Positions 9,130 through 16,771 of a DNA stretch of 46,962 nt are shown in pieces (position 1 is the first letter of the stretch; each line of letters opens with the position of its first letter). The DNA comes from Verrucomicrobiia bacterium. GTDB taxonomy: Bacteria; Verrucomicrobiota; Verrucomicrobiia; Verrucomicrobiales; DEV007. A model generated the notes under the pieces. It was not told the origin of the DNA. It ran no database searches and was given only the letters and a program-made list of their open reading frames with translations. The translations under genes were made by a program, and so were the position numbers. Location: positions 1 to 46,962 of the forward strand of contig JAGROY010000120.1 of NCBI GenBank assembly GCA_020439995.1, read 5' to 3'.

Positions 9130-9972
9130 TCAGGAAACATACAGCAACCAGTAGTCCCGCTCGAAGACCTGTACGAGGATGTTCTAGGCAAGGCGATGCG
9201 CGGGCTCGGAATTTCAGTCGAAGTGCTCGTCGCCAGGAGTGGTTTGACCAGGGAAGCGATTGCAGCGGTGCTGGAGGGGGAGTTCGATGTTGAAGTGGTC
9301 GCGGCCCTTGCGCCTGTTCTAAACCTGAACGCGTCGAGTCTGGTTGCAATGGGCAAAAAGCAATGGCAACCGCAAACGCCAGCCATTGATGGGGTAGCAA
9401 TGTTCAACACTCCCTATCCAGGAATGACGGTGAATGCCTACCTGATCTGGGATCCCAAATCGAAGGACGCGTTTCTTTTCGATACGGGCACGGATGCCCG
9501 GGCGATGCTTGAGATGATCAACAATGCTCAACTCAAGGCACGCGCGATCTTCCTTACCCACACCCACCGTGACCACATCATGGATCTGGAGCGGCTCCAG
9601 CAGGCGTTGCCGGACGTGCCGGTTTACGTCGGACGCAAGGAGCCGGTCGATGGCGCGATGCCGGTGGATGATCAGCAGCAATTTGTGTTCGGAGACATCT
9701 CGATCGAGGCGAGGTTGACCAGCGGACATTCAATCGGAGGAATCTCTTACATTGTCACAGGACTGGATCGCCCTGTTGCGGTGGTTGGCGATGCATTGTT
9801 CGCCAGCTCCATGGGCGGCGGAATGATTTCGTGGGCCGATGCCCTGGCCAACAATCGCTCAAAGCTGTTCACATTACCCGATGATACCGTGGTCTGTCCC
9901 GGTCACGGCCCCATGACCAGCATCGGCGAGGAAAAGGAGCACAACCCGTGCTACCCCGAGTTCAAGATGTAG
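9127..9972 (+). CDS. Helix-turn-helix/metallo-beta-lactamase-fold hydrolase fusion
   Basis: The 281-residue product has two parts. Residues about 11-75 look like a small XRE-type helix-turn-helix (AMRGLGISVEVLVARSGLTREAIAAVLEG). Residues about 90-275 are an MBL-fold metallohydrolase with the full metal set: H145-x-H147-x-D149-H150, H201 in SGHSIGG, D222 in VGDALF and H260 in CPGHGP. The strand FLFDTGTD precedes the first motif as in glyoxalase II-like proteins. There is no signal peptide, so it is cytoplasmic. The substrate is not known; thioester, lactone or phosphodiester are possible. The fusion suggests a hydrolase that also binds DNA, perhaps regulating itself through the inverted repeat at its start. 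The N-terminal module might instead be a non-DNA-binding helical bundle. Confidence 0.85.
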   Translation: MSGNIQQPVVPLEDLYEDVLGKAMRGLGISVEVLVARSGLTREAIAAVLEGEFDVEVVAALAPVLNLNASSLVAMGKKQWQPQTPAIDGVAMFNTPYPGMTVNAYLIWDPKSKDAFLFDTGTDARAMLEMINNAQLKARAIFLTHTHRDHIMDLERLQQALPDVPVYVGRKEPVDGAMPVDDQQQFVFGDISIEARLTSGHSIGGISYIVTGLDRPVAVVGDALFASSMGGGMISWADALANNRSKLFTLPDDTVVCPGHGPMTSIGEEKEHNPCYPEFKM

Positions 9973-9979
9973 ACTGCTG

Positions 9980-9996
9980 GGAGGTGCCTCCGTTTT
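9980..9996 (+). terminator. Weak candidate terminator after the HTH-MBL gene
   Basis: GGAGGTGCCTCC (9980-9991) can form a short 4-bp stem with a 4-nt loop and is followed by GTTTT. It lies 7 nt after the MBL stop codon. The stem is short and the T-run brief, so it may have no function. Confidence 0.25.
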
Positions 9997-10082
9997 AGCG
10001 ATAACGACCCCTAGCTCGACATCGATGCCGCATCTCCATAGAGACTTGAAGTCCGCCTATTCTTGTGAAACGATGCCCTTGT

Positions 10083-11150
10083 ATGAGTGTCATGATGATG
10101 AAAAATTGGCTTGTGATCACCGGATGGGTTTGTGCGGTTAGCGTGAGTGCGGGCATTTCTGCGGAGCCGTCGGAGGCGTTCGATGCGGTCGGTGGAGAAC
10201 TACAAAGCGCTTATCTTCAGAGGAACGATCGCGGCTCAAAAACTCACTTTCACCCACTGGAACATCACTTTGAAAATGTATTGAAAATCCTTGAGGACTC
10301 AGAAGAATGGAGTCTTGATATCGCGATCGAACGTTCTAGTGAGTTGTGGGGAGAAATAGAAACGAATGGTGATAGATTGTTGAGAAAAGCTCGACTAGCC
10401 GAAAATCGACGGCTCAACATTGAAGCTCTTCGCGCCTACCGCAATCGAGGTGACTTTCCCGTAAATGACTACCAGATTGGCCGCGTGCCCGTATTCGTTG
10501 ACCGTCGTGGCACTGCATGTGCAGTGGGCCACCTTATGCGGATGTCAGGCACTGAGGCGGATGTTAGGACTATCGTTGAGAGAAATCGATTCATCTACGT
10601 CCCCGACGCGAAGGATGGCCCGTTAGTTCGATGGATTCTAGGCTCGGGGCTTATTCAGGAGGAAGCTGCACTGATTCAGCCGAGCTACGGCTTTTGGCCG
10701 CCGCCCGAGACTACTCAAGACGCCATGATCTCTGGGGAGGAGTTGGTCGGTGAGAATCTACGGACATCTGGACTTGAGTATATTGTGATACCGTCTTTGA
10801 CAGATGAATCAACGCGGCTTGCAGCTTCGGCAATCACTTCAGTAAAGGGAGGGAGCGGGCAGTTCGGGCAGTGGAGGCCCACCACTTGGGCTCGTTACCG
10901 CTCTCCTTCACATTTCCTGACGTTTGGTTCAGCTGCAGCTACCGACGGCGGCCCTTGGCTTTCGTCTCGTGGCAGTCCAGAGGTCACACACGTGTTCGAG
11001 TATGAATTCGATCTGGAAATCGTAGACGAGATGGTTCTGTATGACTTTGGAATCGGAATCAGTGAGTATGAGAATGTGAAATTGGCTCCGGATGCTCGTG
11101 TTCGGATAACTTCAAGTGTATACGCCGCCGACGGCTATGTTCTTGCTTAA
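10083..11150 (+). CDS. Secreted protein of unknown function, 5' part of a gene split by an in-frame TAA
   Basis: I do not recognise a named family. The 355-residue product begins with a signal peptide (MKNWLVITGWVCAVSVSAGISA; several Met codons cluster at 10083-10100, and a GTG lies at 10065). Residues about 115-165 carry a motif I associate with various exported bacterial hypotheticals: N-x3-L-x-AYRNRG-x-FP, then VPVFVDRRGTACAVGHLM and a Ser-Gly. The second half looks like beta-strand material. The frame stops at TAA (11148-11150) after YVLA, yet the same frame is open for another 132 codons with similar composition (11151-11546). The intact gene was probably about 488 residues. Either this is a nonsense mutation, a sequencing error, or a site of readthrough. 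Confidence 0.6.
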   Translation: MSVMMMKNWLVITGWVCAVSVSAGISAEPSEAFDAVGGELQSAYLQRNDRGSKTHFHPLEHHFENVLKILEDSEEWSLDIAIERSSELWGEIETNGDRLLRKARLAENRRLNIEALRAYRNRGDFPVNDYQIGRVPVFVDRRGTACAVGHLMRMSGTEADVRTIVERNRFIYVPDAKDGPLVRWILGSGLIQEEAALIQPSYGFWPPPETTQDAMISGEELVGENLRTSGLEYIVIPSLTDESTRLAASAITSVKGGSGQFGQWRPTTWARYRSPSHFLTFGSAAATDGGPWLSSRGSPEVTHVFEYEFDLEIVDEMVLYDFGIGISEYENVKLAPDARVRITSSVYAADGYVLA

Positions 11151-11546
11151 GAGGAAATAGATTCTGGTCAGGATGCTGTTCTGAATGCAGATCGACAGCT
11201 ACAAGCTGGAAGTGGTCGGGAGATCGATCTGGTCGATTCTGTTCGAATCAGAACCAAAATTGAAACATGGGGTGACGTTGATTTTGGGGCGATCACATAT
11301 GAGTTGAGCCTTGCTCCCAAAGAGTCCATTGAGATGGATGTTCGGTTTACAGGTAGGAAATCGGGCGTGATCACGGTGAATTCTGCTATTGGATTCTACC
11401 ATCTTATGCGGTCGGAAATTCCAAACCGCAATGCGTCAGTCATGGAGTGGAAGATAGCAACGGCAGGAACCGTTGAATTCTCCTTTGAAGACGACAGCGA
11501 AACCGAATCTGCATACTACTGGGTCGAGAAAAGATACCGTTGGTAG
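11151..11546 (+). pseudogene. In-frame 3' continuation beyond the TAA stop of the preceding gene
   Basis: Read in the same frame as 10083-11150, this stretch is open for 131 codons and ends with TGG TAG at 11546. It has no ATG near its start; only a TTG at 11304 could begin an 80-residue product. The encoded sequence (segments such as RIRTKIETWGDVDFGAITYEL and VEFSFEDDSETESAYYWVEK) looks like ordinary beta-rich protein, with no signs of decay such as further stops. This makes it the likely original C-terminus of the upstream protein, lost by a single stop codon. Confidence 0.6.
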
Positions 11547-11556
11547 GTTTCTACCA
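11541..11556. terminator. Inverted repeat containing the stop codons of both converging genes
   Basis: TGGTAG-GTTT-CTACCA is a perfect 6-bp inverted repeat. The left arm is the last codon plus stop of the plus-strand frame, and the right arm is the same for the sulfatase on the minus strand. It may work as a weak bidirectional terminator; there is only a TTTCTC tail on the plus side. Confidence 0.3.
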
Positions 11557-13074
11557 TTTCTCAAAATCCCCCTCGAAGTCCGGGTTCTTCGTGGGAGGAA
11601 TGGCGTCTACGGATTTGCGCCAGGCGTTGAGTTTTGCGAGCAGTGACTGGACTTGCTGCGGCTGATCGGCGGCGAGGTTTTTCTGTTCGCCGGGGTCGGT
11701 GGCGAGGTTGTAGAGTTCCGGCTGTTTCCCCCAGTAGAAATCGATGAGCTTCCAGTTGCCATCGCGGATGACGGAGCCCGGGATGCCTCCCTGATTGCCC
11801 CAATGGGCATAGTGCCAGAACAATGGTTCGCGTTGAATGGTTGCTGAGGAATCTTTGAGCAGAGGCACAAGGCTGATGCCGTCGAGGTGTTGCTCGGGCA
11901 GAGCTGGCAGGCCGCACGCTTCGAGAAGTGTCGGGTAAAAGTCGGTGCTGATCATTGGCATGGAGCAGACCGATCCGGCTTTGGTCACTCCTGGCCATTT
12001 TACCAGCAGGGGCTCGCGGATGCCGCCTTCGTAGAGCCAGCCTTTGCCTGCGCGACAGGGCAGGTTGGACGTTGGCCAGCCTTCGGATGTTGAGAGTCCG
12101 CCGTTGTCCGAAAAGAACACGACCAGCGTGCGGTCGGCGACGCCGTTCTCATCGAGAGCTGTGAGCACTTTGCCCACCGCTAGATCCATCGCTTCTACCA
12201 TCGCCGCGTAGACCGCGTGCTCTTGAATCTGGCGGACCTTGCGCGGAGCATCGTAGCCCCAGATAGCGGCGTCTGTGGCACCCAGTTTCTTCTTTCGCTC
12301 CTGATACTTCTTCACTAGATCCTCGCGTCCCATAAGCGGCGTGTGCACCGAGTAAAACGAGAGGTAGGCGAGGAATGGCGCGTCTTTGTGATCGGCAATG
12401 AACTTCGCAGTTTCCGATGCCAGACGATCCGGCAGGTGCTCACCTTCCGGGCCGTCTTCGAGCTTCGGGTTACCGTAAGGGCTGAAGTATTTTTTGCCGC
12501 CGTAGGGGCCACCGCGATCGATGCCGCCCTTGTTGACATCAAATCCGTGGTCTTCCGGCCAGGAGCCTTCACGACCGAGGTGCCACTTGCCTGCAAAGAA
12601 CGTGGCATAGCCGTGCCCTTTCAATGCTTCGGCCAGCGTGGTGTGTTCTGCAGCCAGATTGCCGATGTAGGGTGCGGGCCAGACGGGGCGCTTACCGTGG
12701 CTACCGAGTTTCTCCCGTTGATCCGCGTTCGCCGCAGGATCGTAGTTGGCGGGTATGCCATCGAGATATTCGTTGGGAGCGTGGAAGTAGTCGGTATTGC
12801 GGGTGCGCGCGGGATACTGGCCGGTGAGGATCGACGAGCGGGTGGGGGAGCACACCGGGCAGGCAGCATAAGCCTGTGTGAAGCGCATTCCGCTTTCGGC
12901 AAGCCGCTGGAGATTCGGGGTTTCGTAGAATGTTTTGGGATTGTTAGGACTGATGTCCATGATCCCCAGATCATCTGCCAGAATGAAGATGACGTTGAGC
13001 GGTCGCTTGTCCTCGGCGGAGGCCACCGTGACGGTCATCGCCAGGGCAATTTGCAGGATGGTTACAGGTTTCAT
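11551..13074 (-). CDS. Secreted sulfatase (formylglycine-type, S1 family)
   Basis: The 507-residue arylsulfatase-like enzyme has a signal peptide (about 1-20, ending VASA). Metal-binding D34-D35 occur in FILADDLG. The modification site is C75-S-P-T-R, in which Cys is turned into formylglycine by a separate maturation enzyme not found in this window, followed by the usual SSILTGQYPAR. Later conserved segments are FFAGKWHLG, HTPLMGREDL and FFSDNGG. The length fits the family. It should remove sulfate esters from an extracellular or periplasmic glycan; the substrate cannot be read. It lies 13 bp downstream of the GDSL-DUF1080 gene on the same strand, so the two are probably co-transcribed and may act on the same substrate. 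Confidence 0.93.
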   Translation of the reverse strand: MKPVTILQIALAMTVTVASAEDKRPLNVIFILADDLGIMDISPNNPKTFYETPNLQRLAESGMRFTQAYAACPVCSPTRSSILTGQYPARTRNTDYFHAPNEYLDGIPANYDPAANADQREKLGSHGKRPVWPAPYIGNLAAEHTTLAEALKGHGYATFFAGKWHLGREGSWPEDHGFDVNKGGIDRGGPYGGKKYFSPYGNPKLEDGPEGEHLPDRLASETAKFIADHKDAPFLAYLSFYSVHTPLMGREDLVKKYQERKKKLGATDAAIWGYDAPRKVRQIQEHAVYAAMVEAMDLAVGKVLTALDENGVADRTLVVFFSDNGGLSTSEGWPTSNLPCRAGKGWLYEGGIREPLLVKWPGVTKAGSVCSMPMISTDFYPTLLEACGLPALPEQHLDGISLVPLLKDSSATIQREPLFWHYAHWGNQGGIPGSVIRDGNWKLIDFYWGKQPELYNLATDPGEQKNLAADQPQQVQSLLAKLNAWRKSVDAIPPTKNPDFEGDFEKW

Positions 13075-13087
13075 CGTTGATGGGGCA

Positions 13088-14383
13088 TTATTGCTGGATG
13101 CGGATTCTACGGTATTCCATCTGGCCGCGGTCGCCTTCGAGGCCGATGGGGCCTGATGCTGGCAGTTTCAAGGCGTCTTCAAGGACTTCGCCATTGCACG
13201 TACAGTGGGCGACATCGCCTTTTACCGTTACGACCATCTCATTCCAGTCCTGTGGCTTGTAGTTTTTGAGATCTTTGTATGGGCCAGCGAGCGGATAGTC
13301 GCGGCACTGGAGCTGTGGCTTGCGCAGAAATACGCCGCTGTCAGCATTCGGGGTGGCCCTGAACTCTAACTTTAATACAAAATCCCTGGGGAACTGCTGC
13401 TTCGTCCACAGTTGCGCCAGTTTACTGCCTTCCGATGGCGTTTTTACTACCAGTCTGCCATTGATCGCAGCGTAGCGCCCGTCGCTGCTGGTGGTCTTGC
13501 CGTCGAAGCTCTCTGTCACCTGGTTGTCTTTCGTGCCTGCATAGCCCCAGCCGGTCAGGTCGCGGCCATTGAACAGGCTGGTGTAGCCTTCTTCGATCTC
13601 AAAGTCGTCGGGCTCTGTTTCGAGCAATCCCAGAGTGGCAAAGACTGGGCGCAGAGCCGCTGCCCATTTGGCGTAGCCAGCCTCGTTTGGGTGCAGAAGA
13701 TCCGGGAACTCTTCCTGCTTGGCGTCACCCTCGCCGTTGGCGAACAATGTCCATGTGTCCAGCAGGGTGATTCGCGGTTCATCTTTCACCGCAGTGGCGA
13801 AATAAGCGTTGATTTGTTTGATTTTATCCGCTGGCCGCTTCTTTGATGCGGAGCTGGGGAAGACCTGGCAGAGGACAATGGGCATGCTGGCATTGTGGTC
13901 TTTCAGTTTCTTCAGGATCAGCATCACGTTTGCCGCAGCGGTTGCAGGATCTGCGTTTTCTTCGAGATCATTGGTGCCCATCAGCATAACGACTGCCTTT
14001 GGATTCAACGTAAGCACGTCTTCTTCCAGGCGTATCAGCATCCCGCGCGTGGTGTCACCACTGATGCCGCGATTCGCGACTTTCATTCCCGGGAAGCTGT
14101 CTCCCATGGTGTCGCCCCACCCCTGAGTGATCGAATCACCAAGGAACACCACTGCGTTCTGGTCTTTCGCGACGTCAGTTGCCCAACCATCGCGTTTTGA
14201 TTGCCACAGGTTCCGAAACCAGTCGTAGCGGCGAATGGGGCCACTCCCGGCGAGGCCCTCGTCGGTGGCTGGAATGATGTGCGGAGAGGGTTCTTCAGCC
14301 CATGCGTCTGGCGCGATACTAATAGTAAGCGCAAGCACGCATGCAGGGAACAACAGGAATAGGAAACTGCAAGATTGTTTCAT
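13088..14383 (-). CDS. Secreted SGNH/GDSL hydrolase fused to a DUF1080 (3-keto-disaccharide hydrolase-like) domain
   Basis: The ATG at 14383 gives a 431-residue product with a signal peptide (FLFLLFPACVLALTISIAPDAWA). Residues about 50-250 are a GDSL-type esterase: block I LGDSITQGW with nucleophile S84, block III MGTND with N138, and block V DLLHPNE with D228 and H231. Residues about 262-431 are a DUF1080 beta-jelly roll (YTSLFNGRDLTGWG, LEFRATPNADSGVFLR, DWNEMVVTVKG, GPIGLEGDRG), a fold related to concanavalin-like glucanases that includes 3-keto-glycoside hydrolases. The pair suggests de-esterification plus binding or cleavage of a sugar. First gene of a two-gene unit with the sulfatase. 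Longer starts upstream lack a signal peptide. Confidence 0.9.
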   Translation of the reverse strand: MKQSCSFLFLLFPACVLALTISIAPDAWAEEPSPHIIPATDEGLAGSGPIRRYDWFRNLWQSKRDGWATDVAKDQNAVVFLGDSITQGWGDTMGDSFPGMKVANRGISGDTTRGMLIRLEEDVLTLNPKAVVMLMGTNDLEENADPATAAANVMLILKKLKDHNASMPIVLCQVFPSSASKKRPADKIKQINAYFATAVKDEPRITLLDTWTLFANGEGDAKQEEFPDLLHPNEAGYAKWAAALRPVFATLGLLETEPDDFEIEEGYTSLFNGRDLTGWGYAGTKDNQVTESFDGKTTSSDGRYAAINGRLVVKTPSEGSKLAQLWTKQQFPRDFVLKLEFRATPNADSGVFLRKPQLQCRDYPLAGPYKDLKNYKPQDWNEMVVTVKGDVAHCTCNGEVLEDALKLPASGPIGLEGDRGQMEYRRIRIQQ

Positions 14384-14503
14384 AGTGAGCGCAGTGTGGG
14401 CGGCTGGACGTTTGTCGGCAAGACTTGAAATAGGACAGACACTGCTCGGAAAATTTAGGGTTGTCCGGCGGCACATTTGCACGATGATTCGCGTAGTTTT
14501 ACA

Positions 14504-15772
14504 ATGTTCATTGCGCTTGCCGTCGCATTTCTCCTGATTCTTTGCCTTTTGTCCGCGCTGATGACAGTGATGGAGACGGCAGTCCTGTCGATCCGTGAGC
14601 ACGAGCGCGAGGCTCTCGCGAATCGTGCCAAAACGCCCCAGGAATCCAGAGCGATAAGGCTCTTGCAGGAGAATCCCGAGCAAACGTTTGACCAGATCCT
14701 GCTGGTTGGTTCGGTGGTGCACCTGATGCTTGCGGTGATGGTTCTGGTGATCGTGAAGGAGGCTCCATTCGGGCTTACGGCAGTGCCTGCGGCGGCGTTG
14801 CTGTTCGGACTTGTGCTAGTCGCTACGGAACTTGTCCCCAAGGCGCTTGCTCTCAATCGCCCCCGCTCCGTTTTTATCGCCACTGCTCCGCTGCTGCTGA
14901 TTGTCAACACCGGGCTGCGCGGCGTCACGACATCGCTGGTGCGCGGTTGTGACCGGATTGTTGGCGCGCTGACCCCCGAGTCGCTGCGTCCGAGTCCGTC
15001 CCTGATGGAGGAGGAACTCGATACCCTGGTCGAAATGCGGCAGGAAGAAGGGGCGCTTGATGTGGAGGAAAGTGAAGTGATCCGCGAGATTCTCCGGCTG
15101 GGCAACCGCACGGCGAAGGACTGTATGACTCCGCGGACAGATGCCTGCGTGTTGCCGGATGATCTGCCCTTTGACGAAGCAGACCGGGCTATTCGGGCGC
15201 AGAATCACTGGAGCATTCCCATTTTTCACGGCCAACCGGATTCGATAGTGGGTGTGTTAGACGTCAGGAGTTATCTCAACGAGGGGACGCAGTCCAAAAA
15301 CTATCTGGAGCACTTGAAGCCCCCGGTATTCGTTCCCGAATCCATGAACGCACTGCGCCTGTTCAATGCTCATCTCACTGATCCCTTCAGCATGGTCGTG
15401 GTGCTGGATGAGTACGGCGGATTCGAGGGGATCGTCTCCGCTGCCGATATGCTGGAGGAGCTCATTGGTGATGCCGCGCCATCACGATTTATAGAAGTGG
15501 ACATTCAGGAAATTGGGAAAGGGCGGTTTCTCGTAAGTGGAAGTGCCCGTCTGGATGATCTTGGCGAACTGCTGGATGTCGACTTGGAGCACGAAGGGCT
15601 GGACACCATCGGTGGGCTCGTATTCACCATGGCGGGCGAATTGCCGAAACGCGGTGCCATTTTCAATCTCGCAGACGGCATCACGACAACGGTAAGAAAA
15701 TCGTCAAAGACCAGAGTCGATGAATTGATCGTCGAGCGCCAGGTAGATTCAGAGGAGGAGAATTCTTTATGA
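14504..15772 (+). CDS. CNNM/CorC family membrane protein (DUF21, CBS pair, CorC_HlyC domain)
   Basis: The 422-residue product begins with an N-terminal DUF21/CNNM transmembrane domain (about 1-165; helices at the start, LLVGSVVHLMLAVMVLVIV and FGLVLVATELVPKALAL, including the E-x-x-P-K element). It is followed by a CBS pair (about 205-325; MTPRTDACVLPDD, VVVLDEYGGFEGIV) and the C-terminal CorC_HlyC domain (about 335-415). Family members are linked to magnesium or other divalent cation transport and resistance. The stop codon overlaps the start of the next gene (ATGA), so the two are translationally coupled. A TTG 27 nt upstream is also possible, but ATG at 14504 begins right at the first helix. 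Confidence 0.92.
   Translation: MFIALAVAFLLILCLLSALMTVMETAVLSIREHEREALANRAKTPQESRAIRLLQENPEQTFDQILLVGSVVHLMLAVMVLVIVKEAPFGLTAVPAAALLFGLVLVATELVPKALALNRPRSVFIATAPLLLIVNTGLRGVTTSLVRGCDRIVGALTPESLRPSPSLMEEELDTLVEMRQEEGALDVEESEVIREILRLGNRTAKDCMTPRTDACVLPDDLPFDEADRAIRAQNHWSIPIFHGQPDSIVGVLDVRSYLNEGTQSKNYLEHLKPPVFVPESMNALRLFNAHLTDPFSMVVVLDEYGGFEGIVSAADMLEELIGDAAPSRFIEVDIQEIGKGRFLVSGSARLDDLGELLDVDLEHEGLDTIGGLVFTMAGELPKRGAIFNLADGITTTVRKSSKTRVDELIVERQVDSEEENSL
15753..15758 (+). promoter_or_regulatory. Strong ribosome binding site for the second CNNM gene
   Basis: AGGAGG lies 10 nt before the ATG at 15769, inside the end of the upstream gene. It is one of the few clear Shine-Dalgarno sequences in the window and supports the overlapping start. 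Confidence 0.7.
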
Positions 15773-16740
15773 TCTGGATCGGGATTGTCCTTTGTATTCT
15801 GATGTCGATGCTGTTCTCCGGTCTTGAGAGTGCGACGCTCGCGGTCAGTCTGGTGCGGGTGCGGTATCGGGCCAAAGAGCGTGAACCTGCTGCACGCCAG
15901 CTGTTGCAGCTGTTCGAGCACCGCGAGCGTCTGCTTTCGTCCATCCTGCTGGTGAACACGCTGCTCAATCTGCTGGCCTTCTCCGCGCTGACTACACAGA
16001 TGGTGGAATGGGCGGGGCGCTGGGGCTATGGCGTCGCCTTTGTTGTCGCGTTGCCCGTCTATGTGCTGCTGATCGAGCTGCTGCCGAAATCGCTGTTCAA
16101 GCTGTATCCGTACCGCATGCTGGTCACCTTCCTCCCCGTGCTCAATGGAGTAAGATTGACAGCATCCCCTATCATCTGGCTCGGTGCCGAGATCGTGTCC
16201 ATCTTTCGTTCAAAAGAAGACGACAGCACCGTGCGCCCCAATCGAAACAATGATGTCGAGCGCCTGGAGTTCAGGGCCATCGCGGCAGCGACCGAGAAGG
16301 AAGGTGAACTGGGCGAAACCGAGGCAGCGATGATTCGCAGCGTGCTCGACTTTCATCATCGCAAGGTTGGTGATGTCATGTTGCGTATGGCCGATGTCAC
16401 TGCCCTTCCTGCAAGCATGCCGATCCCGAAAGCGCTCGAGATCGCGCGCCGAATGAACCTCAGCCACTTTCCGGTGATGGATGAAAGCGGCCAGTTGATC
16501 GGGCTGCTGAATATTTATGAAGCACTGCGGGAAGGGCGGGTGCGTGGGCCGGTCTACAGCTTGATCCGTCGACTCGTCAGGGTTTCGACTGAGGATTCTG
16601 GCACGGCTGCCATTCGGACGCTGCGCGCAGCCGGGCTCAAAATTGCTGCCGTCTATGATCCCACGAAGCGGCTGGTGGGAATCGTGACCTTGCACGACCT
16701 GGTGAATGAACTGGTGAAATCCACGGCAGCCGCAAAGTGA
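15769..16740 (+). CDS. CNNM/CorC-like membrane protein lacking the CorC_HlyC domain
   Basis: The 323-residue product starts in the ATGA overlap with the previous gene. Residues 1-150 form the DUF21/CNNM membrane domain (MIWIGIVLCILMSMLFSGLESATLA, with the S-G-x-E element; VLLIELLPKSLFKL). A CBS pair follows at about 190-315 (DVMLRMADVTALPAS, LSHFPVMDESGQLIGLLNI, IAAVYDPTKRLVGIVTLHDLV). It ends right after the CBS pair, so the C-terminal CorC_HlyC domain present in its neighbour is absent. Two unequal subunits encoded side by side suggest a heteromeric cation transporter; this is inference from gene order and shared architecture. Confidence 0.9.
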   Translation: MIWIGIVLCILMSMLFSGLESATLAVSLVRVRYRAKEREPAARQLLQLFEHRERLLSSILLVNTLLNLLAFSALTTQMVEWAGRWGYGVAFVVALPVYVLLIELLPKSLFKLYPYRMLVTFLPVLNGVRLTASPIIWLGAEIVSIFRSKEDDSTVRPNRNNDVERLEFRAIAAATEKEGELGETEAAMIRSVLDFHHRKVGDVMLRMADVTALPASMPIPKALEIARRMNLSHFPVMDESGQLIGLLNIYEALREGRVRGPVYSLIRRLVRVSTEDSGTAAIRTLRAAGLKIAAVYDPTKRLVGIVTLHDLVNELVKSTAAAK

Positions 16741-16771
16741 AGACGGTTGCGAAAACCGGTGGTTTGGCGGT

